From assembly GCF_000695685.1 (NCBI RefSeq), contig NZ_JFFR01000028.1:124001-188000 (forward strand): a DNA stretch of 64,000 bases, given 5' to 3'. A program made the position numbers and the translations under genes. Numbering within the stretch: the stretch's first letter is position 1; each line of letters opens with the position of its first letter. Source of the stretch: Vibrio fortis. Lineage in GTDB: Bacteria > Pseudomonadota > Gammaproteobacteria > Enterobacterales > Vibrionaceae. Positions 1-9,554 of this stretch are shown piece by piece. The notes beneath the pieces were generated by a model, which did no database searches, was not told where the DNA came from, and saw nothing but the letters and a program-made list of their open reading frames with translations.

Positions 1-1
1 A

Positions 2-556
2 GCGGCGGCGGTAAACCAAGTTGAAGAGCGTGTAGACTCAATTGGAAGCGTAGTGGGTACTATCCAAGGTATTTCTGAGCAGACTAACCTTTTGGCATTG
101 AACGCAGCAATCGAAGCTGCACGTGCTGGTGAGGCAGGTCGTGGCTTTGCGGTTGTTGCTGATGAAGTGCGCAACCTAGCGCAACGCACTCAACAAGCCA
201 CGGTCGAAATTCAAGATATGATCACTCATCTGCAAACCAGTGCAAACTCAGCGGTTGAGTTGATGGAGAAGAGTGTTGTCGAAGCAGCTGAAGGCGTTGA
301 TTTGGTCACCAACGCCGGCTCAGAGCTTGATGGCATCGTGAGCCAAGTAAATCAAATCAATGATATGAATTTCCAAATCGCGACAGCGGCAGGTCAGCAG
401 AGCAGCGTTGCAGAAGAGATGAATGTGAATCTAACCAATGTTCGCGAACTGGTAGAAGCATCGGTCACTGTGGTTGGTGAGCTTCTTGAGACCTCACAAA
501 TCATGCAAACCAATGCTGAAGAGCTGGATGGTAAGATCAAGCAATTCAAGGTCTAA
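2..556 (+). CDS. Methyl-accepting chemotaxis protein, C-terminal part
   Basis: Only the last 184 codons are in the window; the reading frame is open to the left edge. It carries the invariant chemoreceptor hairpin tip (QTNLLALNAAIEAARAGE followed by GRGFAVVADEVR), which binds CheA and CheW in the cytoplasm, followed by the long returning helix of the signalling coiled coil. The protein ends in GKIKQFKV, with no C-terminal NWETF-type pentapeptide for CheR/CheB tethering. The sensor domain lies outside the window, so ligand and membrane topology cannot be given. A strong terminator follows, so it is not co-transcribed with glnE. Confidence 0.95.
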   Translation, partial: AAAVNQVEERVDSIGSVVGTIQGISEQTNLLALNAAIEAARAGEAGRGFAVVADEVRNLAQRTQQATVEIQDMITHLQTSANSAVELMEKSVVEAAEGVDLVTNAGSELDGIVSQVNQINDMNFQIATAAGQQSSVAEEMNVNLTNVRELVEASVTVVGELLETSQIMQTNAEELDGKIKQFKV

Positions 557-594
557 GTAGGCTTTACACGCTTAGGTTTTGTTTCTAATCCGAT

Positions 595-628
595 AAAACG
601 CCCACATTCCAGATGTGGGCGTTTTTTA
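595..628 (+). terminator. Rho-independent terminator after the chemoreceptor gene
   Basis: An 11-bp perfect stem (AACGCCCACAT with ATGTGGGCGTT, loop TCCAG at 608-612) runs straight into a T run. It separates the chemoreceptor gene from glnE and shows that the in-frame GTG at 615, which lies inside the stem, is not a real glnE start. Confidence 0.9.
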
Positions 629-686
629 TTGGCTTAAGTTTGATATAAATAGAGACAGTATGCGCTTAGTCAAACAAGGAAGAAAA

Positions 687-3539
687 ATGCAATTGCCTGC
701 TTCACTTACTCAGCACTCTCAATCGGCTTTAGAAAACCTGCTTGAACATCAAGGCGAAGCGATTTCGACTTGGTCTCCTCAATATCAAGAGCAACTTAAC
801 TACGTTTTAGGGCTGAGCAGTTTTGTCGGCGATTGCTTGCAACGTGACAGTGAGTTAGCAAAAGTGCTGCCTTCAATGCTTGAGTGTGAAGAGCGTGCCG
901 AAGGCTATCGAGAGAGGTTGGCAGCCCTGCTGGTTGAATGCCAAGATGAGATGAGCGGCCAGCGGGTGTTGCGTCAGTTTCGTAATCGCGAAATGTCTTA
1001 TATCGCTTGGCGTGATTTTACCGCGTCTTGGCCTCTAGAGCAGAGTCTTAGCCACCTTTCAATGCTCGCAGAGGCCATGATCTTTGAAACCTATCAGTGG
1101 CAATACAACATCTGTTGCCAAGAGTGGGGCACGCCTTGTAATGCGCAGGGAGAAGCTCAACCTATGCTGATCATCGGCATGGGCAAGCTAGGCGGTGGTG
1201 AGTTGAACTTCTCTTCAGATATCGACCTTATTTTTACCTACCCTGAGAATGGCGAGACACAAGGTGCACGCCGCAGTATCGCTAATGCGCAGTTTTTCAC
1301 GCGCCTTGGACAGCGCATTATCAAGGCGCTCGACCAACAAACCTTTGATGGCTTTTGCTACCGCGTTGACATGCGACTACGCCCATTTGGTGAAAGCGGT
1401 CCATTGGTCATGAGTTACGCTGCGCTAGAAGATTACTATCAAGAGCAAGGGCGTGATTGGGAGCGCTATGCCATGGTGAAAGCTCGGGTCATGGGGAGTG
1501 AGATGTACCCTGAGTATCAAGAGCTGCGCCAAATGCTGCGTCCGTTTGTGTTCCGTCGTTATATTGATTTCAGTGCTATTCAATCTTTGCGTCGAATGAA
1601 ATCGATGATCAGCAGCGAGGTTCGTCGTCGCGGCTTATCCAACAATATTAAGCTTGGCCCTGGTGGAATTCGTGAAGTGGAATTTATTGCGCAGGTCTTT
1701 CAACTGATTCGTGGTGGGCGTGAACCAAGCCTGCGAGACCGTGGCCTATTGAACACCCTCGAAGCCATCGATAGCTTGAAGCTTTTAGAGTCAGGTGAAG
1801 TTGCACACCTCAGAGACGCCTACCTATTCCTTCGCCGTTTAGAGAACCTACTGCAAGCGATGGCCGACAAGCAGACTCAAACCCTGCCTGATAATGAGCA
1901 AGAGCAGCTCCAACTGGCGGTAGCGATGCAGTTTGAAAGCTGGCAGGCACTGATTGATGAGACCCGTCAGCACATGGCCAATGTTCATGTGGTGTTTGAA
2001 GAGCTTATCGGTGTGGAAGAGGAGGAAGCGAATCCAATCGCGAGCCACTTCAGTGAGCTGTGGGATATGGCACATAAGCCAGATGTGATTGAGCATGTCT
2101 TGGAGACAGACATTGATGCCGTCGACCCACAGAAAGCCGCTAATACCATTATTCAGTTTAAGGCTGACATCGCGAAGAAAACGTTAGGCCCAAGAGGACG
2201 TGAAGTTCTTAACCGTTTGATGCCGAAAGTGTTCCAAGCTTTATATACCAATAAAGATGCAGAGTTTGGGTTGTCGCGTGTGCTGCACCTGCTGCATAAA
2301 ATCGTCACGCGAACGACGTACCTTGAACTGCTCGATGAGCACCCAGCGGCTCTGACTCAGTTGGTACGCCTGTGTACCGCGAGTCCGATGATCTCAGAGC
2401 AGTTAGGGCGTTACCCAATCCTGCTTGATGAATTGATCGATCCTCAGCAGTTGTATAACCCAGTACCACTCGAGTCCTATAAAACTGAGCTGCGTGATTA
2501 TCTTGCACGCATTCCAGAGGATGACATGGAACAACAGATGGAAGGGCTGCGTCAGTTTAAGCAGACCTGCATCTTGAGAATTGCAGCGGCAGATATTGCA
2601 GGTGTGCTACCTGTGATGAAGGTGAGCGATCACTTAACCTATCTAGCAGAGGCGATTGTGGAAGCGGGGGTGAATCAAGCTTGGCTGCAGGTATCGGCTA
2701 AATATGGCGAGCCAACACACATTAAAGACCGTGATGGACGCGGCTTTGCGGTCGTTGGTTATGGCAAAGTCGGTGGTTGGGAGCTAGGTTACAATTCGGA
2801 CCTAGATATCGTCTTCATGCATGACTGCCCAGTGCATGTTTATACCGACGGAAAAAAAGAGATCGATGGTCGTCAATTCTATCTGCGATTGGCCCAACGT
2901 ATTATTCATATCTTCTCGACTCGCACGGCCTCAGGCATTCTTTATGAGGTTGATACGCGCCTGAGACCTTCTGGTGCATCTGGCTTGTTAGTAAGCCCAA
3001 CCGATGCCTTTGACGAATACCAGCACAGTGAAGCGTGGACGTGGGAGCATCAGGCATTAACTCGCGCGCGCATGATCTATGGTGATGAGCCTTTGGCATT
3101 GGCGTTTAACAAGACGCGTCATGAGGTGTTATGTCTTGAGCGTGATGGTGAAAGCCTCAAGCAAGAGGTAGTTAAGATGCGCGAAAAAATGCGTGACCAC
3201 CTCGGCGGTAAGAAAAGCGATCGCTTTATGCTTAAACAAGACAATGGTGGCATAACCGATGTTGAGTTTCTTGCTCAATACCTGGTACTGAGATACAGCC
3301 ATGAGAAACCAAAGCTGACACGTTGGTGTGATAATGTGCGCATCTTCGAGAGCTTGATGTCACAGGGTATTATGGAAGAACCACAAGCGATGGCACTCAC
3401 TCACGCCTACACCACACTGCGTGATGAAATTCATCACCGTAACCTACTTAATCTCGATGCTGATGTGGCAATGGATAAGTTTGAGCAAGAGAGAGCTCTC
3501 GTCACTCAGGCTTGGCAGCAGTGGATGCTCGCTGAATAG
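687..3539 (+). CDS. glnE: Bifunctional glutamine synthetase adenylyltransferase/deadenylase
   Basis: GlnE adds AMP to glutamine synthetase when glutamine is plentiful and removes it when nitrogen is short, under PII control. From the ATG at 687 (AAGGAAG ribosome site just upstream) it is 950 residues, against 946 in E. coli. Both nucleotidyltransferase halves are intact. The N-terminal deadenylase has GGGELNFSSDIDLIF with paired aspartates at about 178 and 180, and the C-terminal adenylylase has GGWELGYNSDLDIVF near residue 700. A GTG at 615 is in frame but lies inside the preceding terminator. hldE follows after a hairpin. Confidence 0.96.
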   Translation: MQLPASLTQHSQSALENLLEHQGEAISTWSPQYQEQLNYVLGLSSFVGDCLQRDSELAKVLPSMLECEERAEGYRERLAALLVECQDEMSGQRVLRQFRNREMSYIAWRDFTASWPLEQSLSHLSMLAEAMIFETYQWQYNICCQEWGTPCNAQGEAQPMLIIGMGKLGGGELNFSSDIDLIFTYPENGETQGARRSIANAQFFTRLGQRIIKALDQQTFDGFCYRVDMRLRPFGESGPLVMSYAALEDYYQEQGRDWERYAMVKARVMGSEMYPEYQELRQMLRPFVFRRYIDFSAIQSLRRMKSMISSEVRRRGLSNNIKLGPGGIREVEFIAQVFQLIRGGREPSLRDRGLLNTLEAIDSLKLLESGEVAHLRDAYLFLRRLENLLQAMADKQTQTLPDNEQEQLQLAVAMQFESWQALIDETRQHMANVHVVFEELIGVEEEEANPIASHFSELWDMAHKPDVIEHVLETDIDAVDPQKAANTIIQFKADIAKKTLGPRGREVLNRLMPKVFQALYTNKDAEFGLSRVLHLLHKIVTRTTYLELLDEHPAALTQLVRLCTASPMISEQLGRYPILLDELIDPQQLYNPVPLESYKTELRDYLARIPEDDMEQQMEGLRQFKQTCILRIAAADIAGVLPVMKVSDHLTYLAEAIVEAGVNQAWLQVSAKYGEPTHIKDRDGRGFAVVGYGKVGGWELGYNSDLDIVFMHDCPVHVYTDGKKEIDGRQFYLRLAQRIIHIFSTRTASGILYEVDTRLRPSGASGLLVSPTDAFDEYQHSEAWTWEHQALTRARMIYGDEPLALAFNKTRHEVLCLERDGESLKQEVVKMREKMRDHLGGKKSDRFMLKQDNGGITDVEFLAQYLVLRYSHEKPKLTRWCDNVRIFESLMSQGIMEEPQAMALTHAYTTLRDEIHHRNLLNLDADVAMDKFEQERALVTQAWQQWMLAE

Positions 3540-3573
3540 TGGGAACCTTGTATCAACGCAACTGTCTAGAATA

Positions 3574-3611
3574 TGAAGCGGTGACTCAAACCGCTTCATT
3601 GCCTTTTTCTA
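3574..3611 (+). terminator. Hairpin terminator between glnE and hldE
   Basis: A 9-bp perfect stem (TGAAGCGGT with ACCGCTTCA, 7-nt loop) is followed by a T-rich stretch (TTGCCTTTTT). The U tract is interrupted, so it may be a partial terminator that lets some glnE transcripts reach hldE. Confidence 0.6.
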
Positions 3612-3673
3612 TGGTTTAGCCACTACTATCAGTGTGCTAGACTCTATCCAGATTCGATTTTTGGAGATCCCTA

Positions 3674-5104
3674 ATGAAACCTATTCTACCAGACTACAGC
3701 CAATCGGGTGTGTTGATTGTCGGTGATGTGATGCTAGACCGTTACTGGTATGGCCCTACCGGTCGTATTTCACCAGAAGCGCCAGTACCTGTAGTAAAAG
3801 TAGAGAATAACGAAGAGCGTCCTGGTGGTGCAGCTAACGTGGCAATGAATATTGCATCATTAGGCGGCCATGCGCATATCGTTGGTTTAACGGGTAAAGA
3901 TGAGCCTGCACAAGTACTTAAGAACACACTGAGTGCACTTAAAGTTAATTGTGATTTTGTTGAGCTAGAAGATTACCCAACCATCACTAAGCTACGTGTG
4001 ATGAGCCGTGGTCAACAGTTGATTCGTCTAGATTTTGAAGACAAATTTGAGAACACTGACCCTGAGTTGGTTCTGTCTCGTATGGAACAAGCGCTACCGA
4101 ACGTGCGCTCTGTGATCCTGTCTGATTACGCAAAAGGTGCGCTTGAGCATGTTCAACGCTTTATTCAGAAAGCGCGTGCAGCAAATGTTCCAGTGTTTAT
4201 TGACCCGAAAGGTGCGGATTTTGAACGCTACCGTGGTGCAACACTGCTGACGCCGAACATGGCTGAATTTGAGCTAGTTGCGGGTAAAGTGAAATCTGAA
4301 GAGGAGCTAGTGGCGAAAGGTTTAGCTCTGATTGAAGAATTTGATTTTGAAGCGTTACTTGTTACTCGTAGTGAGCACGGTATGACGCTACTGCGTAAGG
4401 GCCAAGAACCGTTCCACCTGCCGACACAAGCGAAAGAAGTGTACGACGTAACGGGTGCGGGCGATACAGTTATCTCGGTACTTGCGGCTTCTGTTGCTGC
4501 AGGTAAGCCACTTGATGAGGCGTGTGCACTGGCAAACGCAGCAGCAGGTGTTGTTGTTGGTAAGCTAGGTACTTCGACTCTGTCTATGATTGAGTTAGCA
4601 GAAGCGGTACACGGTAGCCAAGATACAGATTACGGCGTGATTTCAGAGGCTGCTTTGATTGAAGCGGTGAAACGAGCTCGCGCTAAAGGCGAGAAAGTAG
4701 TTATGACTAACGGCTGTTTCGATATTCTTCATGCGGGCCATGTTTCTTACATGAACCACGCAGCTGAGCTAGGTGACCGCCTGATTGTAGCTGTGAATAC
4801 CGATGAGTCTGTTAAACGCTTGAAAGGCCCTGGTCGTCCTGTAAACCCAACTGATCGTCGTATGGCGGTTCTTGCTGGCTTGGGTGCAGTAGATTGGGTT
4901 GTTCCTTTCTCTGAAGATACGCCACAGCGTCTAATCTCTGAAGTTCTGCCGAGCATCCTAGTTAAGGGCGGTGATTACAAGCCAGAAGAGATCGCTGGTG
5001 GTGCAGAAGTGATTGCTGCAGGCGGTGAAGTGAAAGTGCTTAACTTTGAAGATGGCTGCTCAACCACAGAGATCATTGAAGCGATCAAAGGCGGTCGTGG
5101 ATAA
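3674..5104 (+). CDS. hldE: Bifunctional heptose-7-phosphate kinase / heptose-1-phosphate adenylyltransferase
   Basis: HldE makes the ADP-heptose precursor of the LPS inner core. The N-terminal half (about residues 1-320) is a ribokinase-family D-glycero-beta-D-manno-heptose-7-phosphate 1-kinase with the anion-hole motif DVTGAGDT near residue 260. The C-terminal half is a cytidylyltransferase-like domain with TNGCFDILHAGH, whose HxGH box binds the nucleotide. At 476 residues it matches the E. coli fusion enzyme (477). The ATG at 3674 follows GGAGATCCC. The same neighbourhood (glnE beside hldE) occurs in enterobacteria. Confidence 0.97.
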   Translation: MKPILPDYSQSGVLIVGDVMLDRYWYGPTGRISPEAPVPVVKVENNEERPGGAANVAMNIASLGGHAHIVGLTGKDEPAQVLKNTLSALKVNCDFVELEDYPTITKLRVMSRGQQLIRLDFEDKFENTDPELVLSRMEQALPNVRSVILSDYAKGALEHVQRFIQKARAANVPVFIDPKGADFERYRGATLLTPNMAEFELVAGKVKSEEELVAKGLALIEEFDFEALLVTRSEHGMTLLRKGQEPFHLPTQAKEVYDVTGAGDTVISVLAASVAAGKPLDEACALANAAAGVVVGKLGTSTLSMIELAEAVHGSQDTDYGVISEAALIEAVKRARAKGEKVVMTNGCFDILHAGHVSYMNHAAELGDRLIVAVNTDESVKRLKGPGRPVNPTDRRMAVLAGLGAVDWVVPFSEDTPQRLISEVLPSILVKGGDYKPEEIAGGAEVIAAGGEVKVLNFEDGCSTTEIIEAIKGGRG

Positions 5105-5135
5105 GCGCCTTAATTGATTTGATATCCGATAAATA

Positions 5136-5165
5136 AAAATGCCGCTCAATGAGCGGCATTTTTGT
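5136..5165. terminator. Bidirectional terminator between hldE and tolC
   Basis: AAAATGCCGCTC pairs perfectly with GAGCGGCATTTT around an AAT loop (5148-5150). A and T runs on the two sides let it stop transcription from both the plus-strand hldE and the minus-strand tolC. Confidence 0.9.
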
Positions 5166-5221
5166 ATCTGCATATGTAGAGAGCGATAAGTTCGCTCTCT
5201 ATCAGACAGTGTGTTGAGTGA

Positions 5222-6529
5222 TTAGCTCGCTGGTTTTAGACCTGCGTTTACGTCAACAATGTCTTGCTCGCTTAGTGTACCTACCGCTTGGCGCAGTTGC
5301 AGTACGCTTAGGATGTAGTTGTAACGAGCGTCAGATAGGTTCTTGTTCGCATCGTATAGACGACGAGTTGAATCAAGTACGTCAACGATAGTACGAGTAC
5401 CTACATCGAAACCTGCTTCTGTCGCTTCAAGTGCAGATTGAGCTGAAACTACCGATTGCTCGTAAGCACGTAGTGCGCCGATCGATGCGCTGATGTTGTT
5501 GTTGAACGCGCGAACGTCTTTAACAACACTACGGTAAGTTGCTTCAAGATCTTCACTTGCTGCTACGTAGTTGTATTCAGCCTGCTTAGTTAGCGAGGTC
5601 GTGTTACCACCTGTGTATAGTGGCACAACTAGGTTTAGGCCAAGGTTTAGGTTGTCTTGGTCATAGTCACTTGAACTGTTCGACTGATCAGCTAGAGAGT
5701 AGCTACCATCAAGCGTTAGGCTTGGAAGGTGACCAGAGCTTGCTAGCGAGATGTTATCTTTCGCGATGTCTTGAGAGATACGTGCAGCCAGTAGGCTTAG
5801 GTTTTTCTCTTGAGCTTGTTCAACTAGCGCGACTGCTGACTCAGAAGACTTGCTTGCTGAGAAGCGGTCAGTATCAAGAATGCTTAGGTTAGAGTGCTCT
5901 TGACCTGTGATTTCACGAAGACCTTCGTAGTTGTTAGTCAGTGTGTTTTCAGCTAGAACTTCGTCAGCTAGCACTGCATCGTATTGTGCTTGTGCATCGT
6001 GTACGTCAGTAATTGCCGATAGACCAACCTCAAAGCGCTGCTTAGTTTGCTCTAGTTGACGAGCAACAGCAGCTTTCTCTGCACGAACGAACTCAAGGTT
6101 GTCTTGTGCACGCAGTACTTCGAAGTAAGCCGTCGCAACACGAAGGATCAGACCTTGTTGCTCCGCCGCGTATGATGAATCAGCTTGACGTGCTGTTTTC
6201 TCAGCTGTGTCTAGTGTGATCCAAGAAGAGCGTTGGTAAAGCTCTTGCGTGAAGCCAATGCCTGCGCCCCAAACGTTGCTGTCATTGTTTGCGCTGTTAC
6301 GGTCACCACGGTTGATGTCGTAGTTCGCAGTTAGGTTGATTTGCGGTAGTAAAGTACTACGGCTAGAAGTGACTGCTTCAAAAGCGGCATCACGCTGCGC
6401 AGCTGAACGAAGAAGTGTTGGATCGTTTTGTTTTGCTTGGTCATATACTTCGGCTAGCGTATCAGCGAAAGCTGATGAACTCAGGCTGCCAATTGCTGCA
6501 CTGATAAATAGTGGAAGCAGTTTTCTCAT
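5222..6529 (-). CDS. tolC: Outer-membrane efflux channel TolC
   Basis: TolC is the trimeric outer-membrane exit duct used by RND and ABC tripartite pumps and type I secretion. The 435-residue precursor has a signal peptide (basic MRK, hydrophobic stretch, cleavage after AFA near residue 22). The mature part has the internal duplication typical of the OEP family, with a helix-rich pattern and GLNLVVPLYTGG in the second repeat. It is shorter than E. coli TolC (493) because it lacks the long C-terminal tail. It stands alone and converges on hldE. A candidate promoter lies about 80 bp upstream. Confidence 0.93.
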   Translation of the reverse strand: MRKLLPLFISAAIGSLSSSAFADTLAEVYDQAKQNDPTLLRSAAQRDAAFEAVTSSRSTLLPQINLTANYDINRGDRNSANNDSNVWGAGIGFTQELYQRSSWITLDTAEKTARQADSSYAAEQQGLILRVATAYFEVLRAQDNLEFVRAEKAAVARQLEQTKQRFEVGLSAITDVHDAQAQYDAVLADEVLAENTLTNNYEGLREITGQEHSNLSILDTDRFSASKSSESAVALVEQAQEKNLSLLAARISQDIAKDNISLASSGHLPSLTLDGSYSLADQSNSSSDYDQDNLNLGLNLVVPLYTGGNTTSLTKQAEYNYVAASEDLEATYRSVVKDVRAFNNNISASIGALRAYEQSVVSAQSALEATEAGFDVGTRTIVDVLDSTRRLYDANKNLSDARYNYILSVLQLRQAVGTLSEQDIVDVNAGLKPAS

Positions 6530-6609
6530 TTTCCTATTCCTGCCTTAATAGAATTTTTCTTTACAGAGTTTAACTCAGTTTGGTGGTAATTTACTCGAAA
6601 CTTTGCACT

Positions 6610-6638
6610 TTTTTACATTTAACTGTCCACTTGTGCAA
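6610..6638 (-). promoter_or_regulatory. Candidate tolC promoter
   Basis: Read on the minus strand, TTGCAC is followed after 17 bp by TAAAAA, about 80 bp upstream of the tolC ATG in a very A/T-rich divergent region shared with nudF. This is a sequence match only. Confidence 0.35.
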
Positions 6639-6755
6639 TATTTATTTTCGGATACTTAAATTTAATTATAAATTTTGTATAAAAAGTTGAACCTAGACCT
6701 TGGTAGTTAACTCGTACAATGAGTAAACTATAAAGATCACTTAGTGAGGTGCTAA

Positions 6756-7385
6756 ATGCAACAGTATGACAATCAACAACATGAGTTTACTCCACAAGAT
6801 GTGGAAATTGTCTCAAAAGAAACGCTCTTTCGTGGTTTTTTCAAAATGGTTAAGTACACCTTTCGACATAAGTTGTTTGAAGGCGGGTGGAGTAAGCCAA
6901 TAGAACGCGAAATGTTTGAGCGTGGACATGCTGCTGCACTGCTACCTTACGATCCTATTCGAGATGAAGTAGTGATCGTCGAGCAGATCCGAGTTGGTGC
7001 CCTTGAGCACGAGAACCCTTGGCAATATGAGATTGTCGCGGGAATCATCGATACCGATGAATCACCGGAACAAGTCGCTCGTCGAGAAGCGGTCGAAGAG
7101 GCTGGTGTTGAAGTGACTCATGTCTTACCGATCACTTCATACTACCCATCATCGGGTGGTTGCTCTGAGAAGCTGGATGTAATGGTTGGCTGCGTTGATG
7201 CTACCACGGCGAAAGGTGTCCATGGGCTTGACTACGAAGGTGAAGATATTCGCGTTCAGGTTATGAGTCGTGAACAAGCTTATCAACTGGTACAGCAAGG
7301 TGTGTTCGAAAATGGTGCTACTATTATTGCTTTGCAATGGTTGCAATTGAACTACCTGGATTTACAGTCAAAGTGGAAAGAGTAA
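6756..7385 (+). CDS. nudF: ADP-ribose diphosphatase (Nudix)
   Basis: NudF hydrolyses ADP-ribose to AMP and ribose-5-phosphate and clears free ADP-ribose from the cytoplasm. It is 209 residues (E. coli 209). The Nudix box runs from about residue 96 to 118 (G-x5-E-x7-REAVEEAGV), with the metal-binding glutamates at 111, 114 and 115. It starts the row nudF-yqiB-cpdA-yqiA-parE, the same order as in E. coli; the yqiB ATG is 4 nt after its stop. The start follows GTGAGG. Confidence 0.95.
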   Translation: MQQYDNQQHEFTPQDVEIVSKETLFRGFFKMVKYTFRHKLFEGGWSKPIEREMFERGHAAALLPYDPIRDEVVIVEQIRVGALEHENPWQYEIVAGIIDTDESPEQVARREAVEEAGVEVTHVLPITSYYPSSGGCSEKLDVMVGCVDATTAKGVHGLDYEGEDIRVQVMSREQAYQLVQQGVFENGATIIALQWLQLNYLDLQSKWKE

Positions 7386-7389
7386 CGCT

Positions 7390-7833
7390 ATGCCGAATAT
7401 AGCGGTGAAAAAGCCGTATCATGTTGATCTTGCTGAATTGATGCGAGTCTATGAGACTAATTACGCGAAATTGAACGCGCTGCTGCCTGTGGGACACCAG
7501 GTCGGCGACGTGCGTTGTTATCAAGCGGTTAATATGGTGTATCAATTGACAGTGAATGAGGTCACAAAATACACCACATTAATAGATATATGTCAGAGTG
7601 ATGCGATGCCAGTATTCCCTTTGCCAAAAATGTCTGTCAGGCTATATCACGACGCTCGCGTTGCAGAAGTGTGTGCCAGTGGGGACTTCTCAAGAGTCAA
7701 AGCGAAATACGACTACCCAAACACCAAACTTTTGCAAAAAGACGAGAAATTTCAACTCAATAAGTTTCTTGGCGAATGGTTAACGTTTTGTTTAAAAAAT
7801 GGAATCAGTCGCACACCTATTACGCTGAGTTAG
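7390..7833 (+). CDS. yqiB: DUF1249 family protein YqiB
   Basis: A 147-residue soluble protein of the YqiB/DUF1249 family, recognised by its conserved middle and C-terminal motifs (SVRLYHDARVAEV and YPNTKLLQKDEKFQLNKFLGEWL) and by its fixed place between nudF and cpdA. Its biochemical role is not known. The start is 4 nt after the nudF stop, so it is translated from the same message. There are no membrane segments or signal peptide. Confidence 0.9.
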   Translation: MPNIAVKKPYHVDLAELMRVYETNYAKLNALLPVGHQVGDVRCYQAVNMVYQLTVNEVTKYTTLIDICQSDAMPVFPLPKMSVRLYHDARVAEVCASGDFSRVKAKYDYPNTKLLQKDEKFQLNKFLGEWLTFCLKNGISRTPITLS

Positions 7834-7886
7834 CGTACGTTTGAATACTTTGAAGATCTAACAGTAACGTATCTGGATTTGTTATT

Positions 7887-8711
7887 TTGGAATTATCACA
7901 CACTTCAAAATTAGATGAGAGCAGCATTAAGTTAGTGCAACTGACCGACACGCACCTCTTTGCGCCAAGTAATGGCAGCCTGCTGAGCATCAACACAGAA
8001 GATAGCTTTCGTGCTGTTGTCGATGGCATTGTGAACCAAGGTTATGAATATGAAGCGGTTCTGGCGACTGGTGATATCTCTCAAGATCACAGCGCAGAGT
8101 CTTACCAAAAATTTGAGGCTGGCATTCAGCCTTTAGAGAAGCCTTGTTACTGGTTGCCAGGTAACCACGACTATAAACCCAATATGGGCAGCGTTATCCC
8201 ATCAGCTCAAATACAGTGTGTTGAGCACGTGCTGTTGGGAGAACATTGGCAGATGATTCTGCTCGACTCACAAGTCGTCGGTGTGCCACATGGTCGCTTA
8301 AGCGATCAACAGCTTGATCTATTAGAACAGAAATTAGCGGAATACCCGCAAAAGCACACATTAGTTTTGCTGCATCACCATCCACTACTGGTTGGTAGTG
8401 CTTGGCTTGATCAACACAGTTTAAAAGATGCTGATCAGTTCTGGGATGTCGTATCACAACACAGCAATGTTCGTGGTGTTTTATGTGGCCACGTGCATCA
8501 AGACATGAATCGTGAGCACCTAGGTGTACAGGTTATGGCGACGCCATCGACTTGTGTTCAGTTCAAGCCAAATTCAGACGACTTTGCGCTTGATACGCTC
8601 AGCCCTGGCTGGCGAGAGCTTGAATTGAAGCCGAACGGTGAGATTACGACAGAAGTACGTCGACTTGAGCGCGGTGCATTTGCCCCTGACTTCAACGCCG
8701 AGGGGTACTAA
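7887..8711 (+). CDS. cpdA: 3',5'-cyclic AMP phosphodiesterase
   Basis: CpdA hydrolyses cAMP and so limits CRP activity. It has the full metallophosphoesterase signature: DTH at residues 21-23, then ATGD, GNHD, LLHHHP and CGHVH. The probable start is the TTG at 7887, which gives 274 residues and an N-terminus that aligns with the 275-residue E. coli protein; no suitable ATG lies upstream in frame. The stop overlaps the yqiA start as TAATG at 8709-8713, which indicates translational coupling. Confidence 0.93.
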   Translation: MELSHTSKLDESSIKLVQLTDTHLFAPSNGSLLSINTEDSFRAVVDGIVNQGYEYEAVLATGDISQDHSAESYQKFEAGIQPLEKPCYWLPGNHDYKPNMGSVIPSAQIQCVEHVLLGEHWQMILLDSQVVGVPHGRLSDQQLDLLEQKLAEYPQKHTLVLLHHHPLLVGSAWLDQHSLKDADQFWDVVSQHSNVRGVLCGHVHQDMNREHLGVQVMATPSTCVQFKPNSDDFALDTLSPGWRELELKPNGEITTEVRRLERGAFAPDFNAEGY

Positions 8712-9313
8712 TGTCAGCTGCTACGCCACAAACAAAGCCTTCAATGTTGCTCTATATCCACGGTTTTAATAGCTCATCGCGTTCGCACAAAGCCAATGTC
8801 ATGGCTGAGTACTGTGCTGAGCATCGTCCTGATATCAAGGTAGTGACGCCACAACTTCCTAGCTTTCCCGCTCTGGCAGCAGCGTATCTTAAGAGCGTTG
8901 TCGAAGAGCACAAAGAGCAGTACCAAATTGCGCTGGTGGGTAGTTCGTTAGGTGGTTATTTGTCGACGTGGCTAAATGCGCATTATGGGTTTAAAGCGGC
9001 TGTGGTTAATCCAGCAGTGAAACCTTATGAGTTGTTGACCGACTACCTCGGTGAACAGGTTAACCCATACACCAATGAACATTATGTTTTAGAGGAAAAA
9101 CACATTGATGAGCTCAAGCAGCTCGATGTGGTCTCTATTTCCGAGCCAAGTGATTTTTGGTTATTGCAGCAAACGGAAGATGAAGTTTTAGATTACCGCC
9201 AAGCGGTGGCTAAGTTTCAAGGAGCGAAGCAGACTGTAGAAGAGGGCGGCGACCACAGCTTTGTCGATTTTGAACGTTACCCTCAAAAGATAATTGAATT
9301 TCTAGCCTTATAA
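8711..9313 (+). CDS. yqiA: Alpha/beta-hydrolase esterase YqiA
   Basis: A 200-residue cytoplasmic esterase of the YqiA/UPF0227 family. It begins with the oxyanion segment YIHGFNSSSRSHKA, has a nucleophile elbow GSSLGG (Ser79), and ends with a catalytic His in GGDHSF, about 15 residues before the C-terminus. The E. coli homologue hydrolyses short acyl esters, but the natural substrate is unknown. It is coupled to cpdA by a one-base overlap and precedes parE, as in E. coli. Confidence 0.92.
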   Translation: MSAATPQTKPSMLLYIHGFNSSSRSHKANVMAEYCAEHRPDIKVVTPQLPSFPALAAAYLKSVVEEHKEQYQIALVGSSLGGYLSTWLNAHYGFKAAVVNPAVKPYELLTDYLGEQVNPYTNEHYVLEEKHIDELKQLDVVSISEPSDFWLLQQTEDEVLDYRQAVAKFQGAKQTVEEGGDHSFVDFERYPQKIIEFLAL

Positions 9314-9410
9314 GGTTTAACTTCAGCCGCAACATCTTATCTTTTTTGCCTGTTATTTCATCTGTCAGTGGTGAAATATCATAGTTTGGTGTCATAGTTT
9401 TTGAACGTGC

Positions 9411-9442
9411 TTGACATCAAACCCCTGCTTCCAGACTATATT
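9411..9442 (+). promoter_or_regulatory. Candidate parE promoter
   Basis: A perfect TTGACA (9411-9416) lies upstream of TATATT (9437-9442) in the 241-bp gap before parE. The 20-bp spacing is too long for a typical sigma-70 promoter, so the -10 may be a weaker hexamer nearer the -35. Sequence match only. Confidence 0.3.
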
Positions 9443-9554
9443 CCCCAATACTTTCGCTCGTTCGCTCTGCTGTGAGGGTTCACGGCAACTAACACGGTTA
9501 TATCGAATTAGAGCCCAGCGAACAGACGTAAATTTTTTGAGTAAACTCCGTATT

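Noticed and set aside
615..686. In-frame extension of glnE to a GTG at 615
   Set aside because: The GTG lies inside the preceding terminator stem; the ATG at 687 has a ribosome site and matches the E. coli length.
9411..9554. 48-codon N-terminal extension of ParE
   Set aside because: The extension has no family match, and the ATG at 9555 gives the usual ParE N-terminus; the TTG at 9411 is part of a TTGACA promoter-like box.
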